The notes under the pieces were generated by a model. The model saw only the letters and a program-made list of their open reading frames with translations. It was not told where the DNA came from and did no database searches. A program made the translations under genes and the position numbers. DNA of 13,158 nucleotides from Ignavibacteriota bacterium (GTDB lineage Bacteria; Bacteroidota; Kapaibacteriia; Palsa-1295), in contig PLXB01000103.1 of the NCBI GenBank assembly GCA_003151215.1, positions 5,080 through 18,237 of the forward strand, read 5' to 3'. This document shows, one piece after another, positions 1-6,248 of this stretch (position 1 is the stretch's first letter; each line of letters begins with the position of its first letter).

Positions 1-797
1 CGCCGATCACGATTCGCACGTTCGACATCGGCGGCGATAAATTTATCGGTGGCGGTTTCCGTGAGAAAAATCCATTTTTAGGCTGGCGGGGAATTCGCAT
101 ATCCCTCGATCAGCCCGAGACTCACATTGAGCAGTTGCGTGCGATCTTGCGCGCCTCTGCCGGGCATAATGTAAAGCTCCTTTTCCCAATGGTCACGACC
201 ATCGATGAACTTGAGCATGCTCTGGGATATCTTGAAGAAGCAAAACAGAGTCTCCGGCAGTCCGGTGATCCTTTCGATGAGCATCTTCCTTTCGGTGTAA
301 TGATCGAAGTTCCTGCTGCTGCACTCCATGCCCCTGCATTTGCATCGCGCTGCGATTTCCTTTCGATCGGTACGAACGATCTCACACAGTACACACTGGC
401 AGTTGATCGAGGCAATGAATTTGTTGCGCATCTTTTTGATGAACTTCATCCTGCGGTGCTGCGACTTATTGCCATGACCGTTCGCGCCGCGCATGCACGA
501 AAAAAACCTGTTTCTCTCTGCGGAGAGATGGGCGGTAAGCCGATAGCATTGCCATTTATCATAGGAATGGGAATAGATGAAATCTCCGTCGCTCCAAATC
601 GCGTGCGGATGATCTCAGGGCTTATCCGTAAACTTAAATATTCCGAAAGCAGGCAGCTTGTGAAAAAAGTGCTTGGTGATTCGCAGACAATTCCTGAATT
701 AAAACAGACGCTCTTTAAATATTTATTTAAGCGAAATCTGGTTGAAGATTTTCTGACGGAAATGGAGATCGAAATGATCGAAGGATATGCTAAGTAA
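1..797 (+). CDS. ptsI: Phosphoenolpyruvate-protein phosphotransferase (PTS enzyme I), C-terminal part; 5' end outside window
   Basis: Enzyme I takes phosphate from phosphoenolpyruvate and passes it via a histidine to HPr, the first step of the cytosolic PTS chain. The reading frame is open from base 3 and gives 264 residues, roughly the last 45% of a usual ~575-residue enzyme I, so the HPr-binding and phospho-histidine domains lie upstream of the window. What is present is the PEP-binding TIM barrel: IRTFDIGGDK near the start, NPFLGWRGIR (substrate arginines), a GVMIEVPAA segment at about residues 98-106, the SIGTNDLTQY signature, and SLCGEMGG with the catalytic cysteine at about residue 173. 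No frameshift is visible. The gene ends in TAA and converges on rfbB with 16 bases between them. In this lineage PTS proteins may act in regulation rather than sugar uptake; the window does not show sugar-specific EII genes. Family assignment is very secure. Confidence 0.96.
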   Translation, partial: PITIRTFDIGGDKFIGGGFREKNPFLGWRGIRISLDQPETHIEQLRAILRASAGHNVKLLFPMVTTIDELEHALGYLEEAKQSLRQSGDPFDEHLPFGVMIEVPAAALHAPAFASRCDFLSIGTNDLTQYTLAVDRGNEFVAHLFDELHPAVLRLIAMTVRAAHARKKPVSLCGEMGGKPIALPFIIGMGIDEISVAPNRVRMISGLIRKLKYSESRQLVKKVLGDSQTIPELKQTLFKYLFKRNLVEDFLTEMEIEMIEGYAK

Positions 798-813
798 TTA
801 GACGGAAACTTGC

Positions 814-1809
814 CTATAGTAAACCTTCCCACCAGGGGCGATTTTGTAAATACCAGTCTACTGTCTGCTCGATACCGGTTTCAAAAGAGGTTACCGGATC
901 CCAACCTAGTTCTCTCTTCGATGAACTCCAATCCATTGCATAACGCCTATCGTGCCCGGGTCGATCGGTAACATGAGTGATGAGTTTGAGGAAATCAGAT
1001 TCGGGAGCATTGCTTTTATCAGCCAATACTTTCAAGATCGTATAGGAAAGATCGAGATTTGTCTTTTCAGATGAACTGCCAAAGAGATAAATGTGGGCCG
1101 GTTTGCCCCGCTCAATAACTTTGAAAATACCATCGCAGTGATCATTGACATAGATCCAATCACGCACCTGCATGCCATCACCGAAAACCGGGATGCTTTG
1201 ACCTCGCAAAGCGCGGGTAATAATGGTTGGGATGAATTTCTCAGGATACTGGTACGCACCGTAATTATTGGTACAACGGGTAATGCGTACGTCGTAGCCC
1301 CAGGTATGGTAGAAAGAAAGAGCAAGAAGATCAGCTCCTGTTTTTGTCGAGGAATATGGACTTGAAGGATTCAGTTGAGAATGCCGTTCGAACTTCCCTG
1401 ATGTGCCTAAACTGCCATATACTTCGTCCGTAGAGATCTGAATGAACATTGGTACAGAAGCAGACCTGGCAGATTCAAGCATTGTTGCAGTACCGAGTAC
1501 ATTCGTTTTGCTAAAGATTCGTGCAGCATGGATGGATCGGTCAACATGGCTTTCCGCAGCAAAATTGATCGTAACATCGAATCCTTTTCCACCGAACGTA
1601 TGTGCGAATGCATTCTCGACGACCATCTGATCGCAAATATTTCCTTTCACGAAGAGATAATTTGCCTTATTTTCGAGATCTGATAGATTTTCCCGCCTGC
1701 CGGCATAAGTAAGTGCATCGAAGTTGAGCACGCTATGACCTCGCGATATTGCCATCCGAATAAAATTCGAACCGATAAATCCTGCTCCGCCGGTAATAAA
1801 TAAATTCAC
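814..1809 (-). CDS. rfbB: dTDP-glucose 4,6-dehydratase
   Basis: This enzyme (RfbB/RmlB) converts dTDP-glucose to dTDP-4-keto-6-deoxyglucose in the cytosol, the second step towards dTDP-rhamnose and other deoxysugars for surface polysaccharides. The 331-residue protein is an extended short-chain dehydrogenase of normal length. It shows the NAD-binding GGAGFIG at residues 7-13, NFAAESHVDRS at 82-92, the catalytic Thr-Asp-Glu in STDEVYG (127-129), the YxxxK pair Y152/K156, NNYGAYQYPEKFIP, and FGDGMQVRDWIYVNDH, all typical of this subfamily. The C-terminal TDRPGHDRRYA motif is also diagnostic. The start codon is GTG, with no convincing ribosome binding site before it. The gene stands alone: rfbA, rfbC and rfbD are not adjacent, so the rest of the pathway must be elsewhere. 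It lies 92 bases behind plsY on the same strand and could share its transcript or use the weak promoter candidate at 1883-1890. Confidence 0.95.
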   Translation of the reverse strand: MNLFITGGAGFIGSNFIRMAISRGHSVLNFDALTYAGRRENLSDLENKANYLFVKGNICDQMVVENAFAHTFGGKGFDVTINFAAESHVDRSIHAARIFSKTNVLGTATMLESARSASVPMFIQISTDEVYGSLGTSGKFERHSQLNPSSPYSSTKTGADLLALSFYHTWGYDVRITRCTNNYGAYQYPEKFIPTIITRALRGQSIPVFGDGMQVRDWIYVNDHCDGIFKVIERGKPAHIYLFGSSSEKTNLDLSYTILKVLADKSNAPESDFLKLITHVTDRPGHDRRYAMDWSSSKRELGWDPVTSFETGIEQTVDWYLQNRPWWEGLL

Positions 1810-1882
1810 GATGAGAAATCAGAAGAATAAATTTTCTCTATCTCCATTAGGCACTTTGAGAAATGCGGGTGGAAAGAGAATG

Positions 1883-1890
1883 CAAAATTA
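1883..1890 (-). promoter_or_regulatory. Candidate -7 promoter element for rfbB
   Basis: On the - strand this reads TAATTTTG, an exact match to the Bacteroidota -7 consensus TAnnTTTG, just after the plsY stop and about 73 bases before the rfbB GTG. I see no matching -33 TTTG, and an 8-base pattern with six fixed positions is expected a few times by chance in this window, so this is a weak call. Confidence 0.25.
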
Positions 1891-1901
1891 CAACGGAAGT
1901 A

Positions 1902-2579
1902 TTACGCAGCAGAGGTTTTATGAAAGATGCGGAGTTTATCGAAGCGGTTCTCCGTTTTTGCAAGAAGTCGTTCGATATTTTTGCGGTGCCGGTAAATCAA
2001 GAAGAGCGATATGGATATCGCGCCTACGATAAGAGTATGGTAGCCGTATATATTCACACCAAGAATATTCTGACGGACGAACATTGTAGTCGGAAACATG
2101 ACTGCTGCGCTGATAGAGCCGAGAGAAATATATCCTGAAGCCATTACGACAAGAAGGAAAATCCCGATCGCAACTGCCGTTTCGATGGGAGCGATCGCCA
2201 AAAGCATTCCTGCAGCAGTACTTATTCCCTTACCGCCTTTCAATCCTGCAAATACTGTATAGCAATGACCGACGACTGCACCCATGCCGGCGAAAAAGCG
2301 GAAAACCGTGATATCCTGAAATGGGGTCTGATTGTGGAATGGCAACCCGTTAAAAAGAAATGTTGCAAATAATACTGCTCCGATTCCCTTTGCAAGATCG
2401 AGTACCTGAACCATCAAACCAAGCTTCCAGCCGAGGACACGGAAAGCATTTGTCGAACCCATGTTACCAGAGCCCTTCGTCCGCAAATCAAAGCCGCGGA
2501 AATGTTTGCTGATGATTACACCAAAAGGGATGGCTCCAAGAAAATATCCCGCTAAAATTACAACAATTAAACTTATCAT
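1902..2579 (-). CDS. plsY: Acyl-phosphate:glycerol-3-phosphate acyltransferase PlsY
   Basis: PlsY is an inner-membrane enzyme that transfers an acyl chain from acyl-phosphate to the 1-position of glycerol-3-phosphate, making lysophosphatidic acid in phospholipid synthesis. The 225-residue protein has several hydrophobic segments and the three conserved motifs of the family: GSGNMGSTNAFR at about 36-47, GHCYTVFAGLKGGKG at 104-118 (the glycine-rich phosphate-binding loop), and HRKNIERL at 198-205. Length is normal, with a slightly long C-terminal tail of about 15 residues after the ENRF block. The start is ATG with the standard MISLIVVILAGYFLGAIPFG N-terminus. The gene follows ispD on the same strand after a 101-base gap and precedes rfbB. 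PlsX, the acyl-phosphate producer, is not in the window. Family assignment is secure. Confidence 0.95.
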   Translation of the reverse strand: MISLIVVILAGYFLGAIPFGVIISKHFRGFDLRTKGSGNMGSTNAFRVLGWKLGLMVQVLDLAKGIGAVLFATFLFNGLPFHNQTPFQDITVFRFFAGMGAVVGHCYTVFAGLKGGKGISTAAGMLLAIAPIETAVAIGIFLLVVMASGYISLGSISAAVMFPTTMFVRQNILGVNIYGYHTLIVGAISISLFLIYRHRKNIERLLAKTENRFDKLRIFHKTSAA

Positions 2580-2680
2580 TTATTATTCATCTATTAAGCC
2601 CAGATATAACAGAGTAGGGTTACGTATTGTTCTGCAAAATGTTCCGAAAAATCACCCCTTAAAGCCCGTATATAGCATAT

Positions 2681-3373
2681 TTACCGAGTTACCGTATGAC
2701 TTTCGAAATTCGACAAGTCTTTATCATAGGTTATCTTCATATTTTTCTCATTGGAGGGCACGAGAAATGGCTTTGTTCCGATCCGCTCTAAAAGCTCTGC
2801 TTCATCTGATGCAGAAAAATTATCGGAATGAGCTGTTTCCAAAGCTTGCTTCAGTAAGGTAAAGCGCGCGCCTTGCGGAGTTTGTGCGCGCCACACTTTT
2901 TCTCGTGATATCGTGGAAACAGAAAATCCATCCTCGGATTGTTTTAATGTATCGACAACAGGGATTGCCGCAAGAGCTGCTCCATATTCTTCAATGCCTT
3001 CAATAACATTAGTAATGAGCGCAGGGCTGAGGAAAGGTCTTGCCGAATCATGAACAAGGACGATCTCTGCGTCTCCAAGTTCTTCGAGCTTTTGCATTCC
3101 ATTCGAAACGGAATCCTGCCGCGACGCGCCTCCGAGTGCGATTTCGATCTTTTTCCCAAGGAAAAACGGATATATTTCTTTTTCTATTCGGGCAACGTCA
3201 CCGGCAGGGATCACTAGAACAATACGGTCGATGAGAGGATGTTCTGCAAATACTCTGAGTGAATGATGGTAGAGGGGTTTACCGTTAAGAATGGCAAATT
3301 GTTTTGCTGCACCGAAACGTGTACCATTTCCGGCTGCAACGATAATAGCGTCTGATAATACTTTCCTATTCAT
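2681..3373 (-). CDS. ispD: 2-C-methyl-D-erythritol 4-phosphate cytidylyltransferase
   Basis: IspD joins CTP and 2-C-methyl-D-erythritol 4-phosphate to give CDP-methylerythritol in the MEP pathway to isoprenoids, in the cytosol. From the ATG at 3373 the protein has 230 residues, the usual length. It shows the nucleotide-binding IIVAAGNGTRFG with K24 (AAKQF), GGASRQDSV at 81-89, VHDSARPF at 107-114, PVVDTLK around D141, RAQTPQGARF at 162-171, an acidic ASDEAELLE segment and the terminal NMKITYDKDL with K213. The frame stays open upstream to a TTG at 3460, but the extra 29 residues have no family counterpart and would overlap the divergent TPR gene, so the internal ATG is chosen. A near match to a -7 element (TGTGTTTG, 3382-3389) sits just before this ATG. 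IspF is not fused or adjacent. Confidence 0.95.
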   Translation of the reverse strand: MNRKVLSDAIIVAAGNGTRFGAAKQFAILNGKPLYHHSLRVFAEHPLIDRIVLVIPAGDVARIEKEIYPFFLGKKIEIALGGASRQDSVSNGMQKLEELGDAEIVLVHDSARPFLSPALITNVIEGIEEYGAALAAIPVVDTLKQSEDGFSVSTISREKVWRAQTPQGARFTLLKQALETAHSDNFSASDEAELLERIGTKPFLVPSNEKNMKITYDKDLSNFESHTVTR

Positions 3374-3437
3374 GAGGAAAGCAAACACATGTGTGAAAGA
3401 GAGCAATCCCTGTGAATAAGAGTAGATTTTTTTTTTG

Positions 3438-3445
3438 TATATTTG
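3438..3445 (+). promoter_or_regulatory. Candidate -7 promoter element of the TPR gene, possibly giving a leaderless mRNA
   Basis: TATATTTG matches the Bacteroidota -7 consensus TAnnTTTG exactly and is followed by only six bases before the ATG at 3452. A start of transcription about 6-7 bases downstream of the element would fall on or next to that ATG. A run of ten T precedes it (3427-3436). No clear -33 TTTG is visible about 20 bases upstream. The same arrangement recurs before two other genes in this window. Confidence 0.5.
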
Positions 3446-3451
3446 TTCGGT

Positions 3452-4330
3452 ATGGCACAAGCAAATTCAACTACTCAAACTCTTCCTGATTTCACGAAAC
3501 TTTGGAATTTCGGTAACCCGAAAGAAACCGAAAGGAGATTTCTGGAGATTCTTCCCAACGCTGAAATGATACAAGATGATTCTTATCTTGCACAACTTCT
3601 GACGCAGATATCCAGAGCACAAGGGCTGCAAGGTAAGTTTGAAGAAGCTCATGCAACTCTTGATCGTGTTGAGAAAATGCTGACTGTTAATCTTCGAGTA
3701 GCACGTGTCCGATATTATTTAGAGCGTGGAAGGGTATTTAATTCGTCTCACCATTCCGATCAGGCAATGCCACTCTTCATGTACGCGTACGAACTTGCGG
3801 CACAGATCTCCGAGAATAAGCTTGTCATCGATGCTCTCCATATGGTCGCCATTGCTGAAAAAGACCCGAATAAGCAGATCAATTGGAACCTCAAAGCAAT
3901 AGCAATGGCAGAAGAGAATATTAATTCACGAGACTGGCTATGGGCTCTGTATAATAATATTGGAGAAAGTTATTTAGCAATACGGAATTATGAAAGTGCT
4001 CGTTTATATTTTCATAAACTTGTTGATTTACAAAAAGAAAAAGGAGAGCCGGATATCTATACATTAAAAGACGAGGCACGGGCGATAAGACTTTCGGGAA
4101 ATGCCACCGAAGCGATGGCAATTATCGAACCCATTTTCGAAAAACTTCGATCTGAAAACAAAGATGACGGATGGATCAGGGAAGAAATGGCGGAAAATCT
4201 TTATGCACTGGATGAAAAAAAGAAGGCCAAACCACATTTTATCAAGGCTTATGAGTTGCTTTCGAACGAAGATTATTGCATTCGGAATGAACAAGACAAA
4301 CTTGAACATCTCAAGCAAATGTCAGGATGA
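3452..4330 (+). CDS. TPR-repeat protein of unknown function, cytosolic
   Basis: The 292-residue protein has no signal peptide or membrane segment and is built of amphipathic helices in the tetratricopeptide pattern. Recognisable helix pairs include AQGLQGKFEEAHATLDRVEKM, DQAMPLFMYAYELAAQ, WALYNNIGESYLAIRNYESARLYFHKL (the best TPR-like unit, about residues 162-188) and AIRLSGNATEAMAIIEPIF. Such proteins are scaffolds for protein-protein contacts; no catalytic motif is visible and I cannot name a partner. ATG at 3452 is preferred over the TTG at 3443, which lies inside the predicted -7 element. The gene diverges from ispD, with 78 bases between the two ATGs, and its TGA is one base from the stop of the convergent small exported protein. 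No terminator is visible between these convergent ends. Confidence 0.8.
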   Translation: MAQANSTTQTLPDFTKLWNFGNPKETERRFLEILPNAEMIQDDSYLAQLLTQISRAQGLQGKFEEAHATLDRVEKMLTVNLRVARVRYYLERGRVFNSSHHSDQAMPLFMYAYELAAQISENKLVIDALHMVAIAEKDPNKQINWNLKAIAMAEENINSRDWLWALYNNIGESYLAIRNYESARLYFHKLVDLQKEKGEPDIYTLKDEARAIRLSGNATEAMAIIEPIFEKLRSENKDDGWIREEMAENLYALDEKKKAKPHFIKAYELLSNEDYCIRNEQDKLEHLKQMSG

Positions 4331-4331
4331 T

Positions 4332-4598
4332 TTATTTCTGATCTTTTTCTTTTATCTCTGAGTTATGATGCTGAGTCGGGCGTTCGCGTTCATGTTCTTC
4401 TCTGCGAAGCTCGTTTTTACGCTGCAATAGTTTTTTCGAAAGTTCTTCTCTCTTTTCATCGGAATGAATACCCCGTACAGCAGACTCGACGGATGATCTC
4501 GAAAAAGAAGATTTTTGCGGAGGATGTTTTTGAGCATATAATGCTCCGTCGGCTAAAAAAGCAACTGACCAGATCGCAATTACCAATATCTTTTTCAT
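4332..4598 (-). CDS. Small exported, highly charged protein of unknown function
   Basis: An 88-residue protein begins MKKILVIAIWSVAFLADGALYAQ, a good Sec signal peptide with a likely cleavage after ALYA or AQ at about residue 22-23. The mature part of about 65 residues is dominated by Lys, Arg, Glu, Asp and His, with a helical, coiled-coil-prone stretch (DEKREELSKKLLQRKNELRR) and no cysteine. It should act in the periplasm or outside the cell. The reading frame also has a TTG just before the ATG at 4598; ATG is chosen as it gives the classical MKK start. An AAGGGAA lies about eight bases upstream, a weak ribosome binding site. It is not obviously in an operon: the next gene upstream on this strand stops 98 bases away at 4697. 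I recognise no family. The signal peptide is the main reason to believe it is real. Confidence 0.62.
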   Translation of the reverse strand: MKKILVIAIWSVAFLADGALYAQKHPPQKSSFSRSSVESAVRGIHSDEKREELSKKLLQRKNELRREEHERERPTQHHNSEIKEKDQK

Positions 4599-4696
4599 CA
4601 AAAAATTCCCTTCGTGAAATGGCAGGGATCTCTCTTTGAGACATTAACGCCTACAGGTGGATTTTAGTCCCGATAAGCAGGTTAATAATTATTCAT

Positions 4697-6094
4697 CTAT
4701 CTGTTCTCAAAAGAAATACCGCCGCAATTTACTGGATAATCAAATAAACCGCTTCGAAAAGGTGATAAAATCTCATGGTGGGTAATCCCATGATAGAAGA
4801 TATGATGCTCAAAACCATTTGTTCCTTCCCATGCATAAGAGTTTTGAATGAGGGATTCCAAAGTGACTGTCTCTGATGCGGCTTGTGTATCAAATTGATA
4901 GGCATAGAAGAGATTATAAAAATATGACGTGACAACCATCAAAAATACTATGATGAAGGTCAGCCGTTCTTTGAATTTACTTCTTCTTTCTGAAAAATAA
5001 AGGACCAAAATATTCAAAAGGAAAAGTATGACAAAGCGGTTTGAGGGATACAACAGCCCTCCCAAATAATCAGGCAGTAGAACAATAGGAATAAATAGTA
5101 ATAGTGCCATCCGAAGTTCGAGAGACCAGATTCCTTTTTTCCACGCACTGAAAAATGTATAGAAGATCACTAAGGATGTTATCGCACAGCTGAGAAAATT
5201 TAACCCTTCGAAAAGTGGGGGTTGAGCCAGCAACCATTTATAATGGTGGAAGGGAATAGTTACAGACAGTAGCCAATGAATGACCATGTGAAACCGGTAA
5301 TAAAGGTCTTCCCGATATGGTACAAAATTAAGGTCTTCACTCTGCCTAAAGAAATAATATTGGAGGAATAAAATAATTACCGGTACAATTGCCAATAACA
5401 GTGGACGGAGTAATCGGAATTTTTTCTTATGGTAGGCATAGAGGGCTAGAAAAGCCATGACAAGAAATAACGCTACAAAATGGGACAAATAGAGTAATAG
5501 AAATAAAACCGCACCAACGGCGCGGCTGACTTTGAGATCATGCCTGACAAAATACACTATTACTAAAAGTGTGATGCCGAAGCCGAAACAGTAATTAAGA
5601 AATCCCATTAAAAAATTGACATTGAATACAAGATAGAATGCGACGAATGAAATGAGGGCTTTTCGATCCTTGATAAAAAGAATGAGATAAGAGGCTGTTC
5701 CCCAATAAAGCAATGAGGCTGTAATAAAAATAAAGATCTTTCCTGCCATGAATACTGACATAAAAGTGGAAAGTACACCAATAAAAACTGTACTGATAGC
5801 ATTCGGAGGGATATAAGGGCGAAGATGAAAGAAACCATTGAATGTATTTGCATGAAAGACATATTCGTTAAAGATAAAACCTTGATAGAGCCAGTTTGGA
5901 TAATCTTGCAATGGCAGATACTCGAATCGAAAAACATAGACAGCGATCAGTATAATGAAGACGAAATCAAGTGAATTCCAGTTAGTAAACAATTCCCCGA
6001 TATACAGTTGAGATCGAGAACTTATTCGAACGGTATTTTGGTAAGAGCTGCTTGACAGTGACACGACTGAACGAAAAAGATCTTTTTCTTTCAT
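4697..6094 (-). CDS. Polytopic inner-membrane protein, GT-C glycosyltransferase-like
   Basis: The 465-residue protein has a soluble N-terminus of about 40 residues, then roughly ten membrane segments, and a final soluble tail of about 60 residues. After the first membrane segment (about 41-57) comes EYLPLQDYPNWLYQGFIFNEY, with D64 in a first outer loop. An acidic residue in this loop, in a context like P-L-x-D-x-P, is the hallmark of GT-C polyprenyl-phosphate-sugar glycosyltransferases and related proteins, so a role in transferring sugars at the outer face of the inner membrane is plausible. Only this loop and the topology support that; no full signature is visible, and no other glycosyltransferase gene is next to it. 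The tail is rich in aromatic residues and His (FEHHIFYHGITHHE). ATG at 6094 is the first start. The gene lies downstream of the histidine kinase terminator and so is probably transcribed on its own. Confidence 0.72.
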   Translation of the reverse strand: MKEKDLFRSVVSLSSSSYQNTVRISSRSQLYIGELFTNWNSLDFVFIILIAVYVFRFEYLPLQDYPNWLYQGFIFNEYVFHANTFNGFFHLRPYIPPNAISTVFIGVLSTFMSVFMAGKIFIFITASLLYWGTASYLILFIKDRKALISFVAFYLVFNVNFLMGFLNYCFGFGITLLVIVYFVRHDLKVSRAVGAVLFLLLYLSHFVALFLVMAFLALYAYHKKKFRLLRPLLLAIVPVIILFLQYYFFRQSEDLNFVPYREDLYYRFHMVIHWLLSVTIPFHHYKWLLAQPPLFEGLNFLSCAITSLVIFYTFFSAWKKGIWSLELRMALLLFIPIVLLPDYLGGLLYPSNRFVILFLLNILVLYFSERRSKFKERLTFIIVFLMVVTSYFYNLFYAYQFDTQAASETVTLESLIQNSYAWEGTNGFEHHIFYHGITHHEILSPFRSGLFDYPVNCGGISFENR

Positions 6095-6190
6095 AGGACA
6101 TTATGGAGGAATAAAAAATAGTCCTCACATCTTTAAAAGACAACTGAGATCTCGAAAGGTAACATCGGAGATTCTCTTTTAACAGGGCAA

Positions 6191-6221
6191 TAAAAAATGC
6201 CCTAAGAAATTCTTAGGGCAT
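6191..6221 (-). terminator. Intrinsic terminator after the histidine kinase gene
   Basis: On the - strand, a perfect 12-base inverted repeat (ATGCCCTAAGAA and TTCTTAGGGCAT, 6197-6221, one base at the dyad centre) is followed directly by a run of six T. It begins 27 bases past the kinase stop codon. This is a textbook rho-independent terminator and would end the response regulator-barrel-kinase transcript. The + strand copy has no U tract, so it is one-directional. Confidence 0.9.
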
Positions 6222-6248
6222 AAGCAAGTATAAGTAGTAAATAATGTA

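Noticed and set aside
1811..2138. Two + strand frames opposite the plsY 3' end
   Set aside because: Antisense to the conserved plsY coding region; no homology or start signal that I can recognise.
3443..3460. Upstream TTG starts that would make ispD and the TPR gene overlap
   Set aside because: The added residues have no family counterpart for IspD, and the TPR TTG lies within the -7 element. Internal ATGs fit better.
5608..5937. A 109-codon frame on the same strand inside the membrane-protein gene
   Set aside because: It is an out-of-frame shadow within an intact polytopic membrane protein gene; hydrophobic composition is carried over from the main frame.
6184..6221. Three-armed repeat (AGGGCA, TGCCCTAAGAA, TTCTTAGGGCA) that could form mutually exclusive hairpins like an attenuator
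   Set aside because: On the - strand the third arm lies after the U tract, so it would be made only on read-through and cannot control the terminator. On the + strand there is no gene or U tract for it to control. The simple terminator explains the structure.
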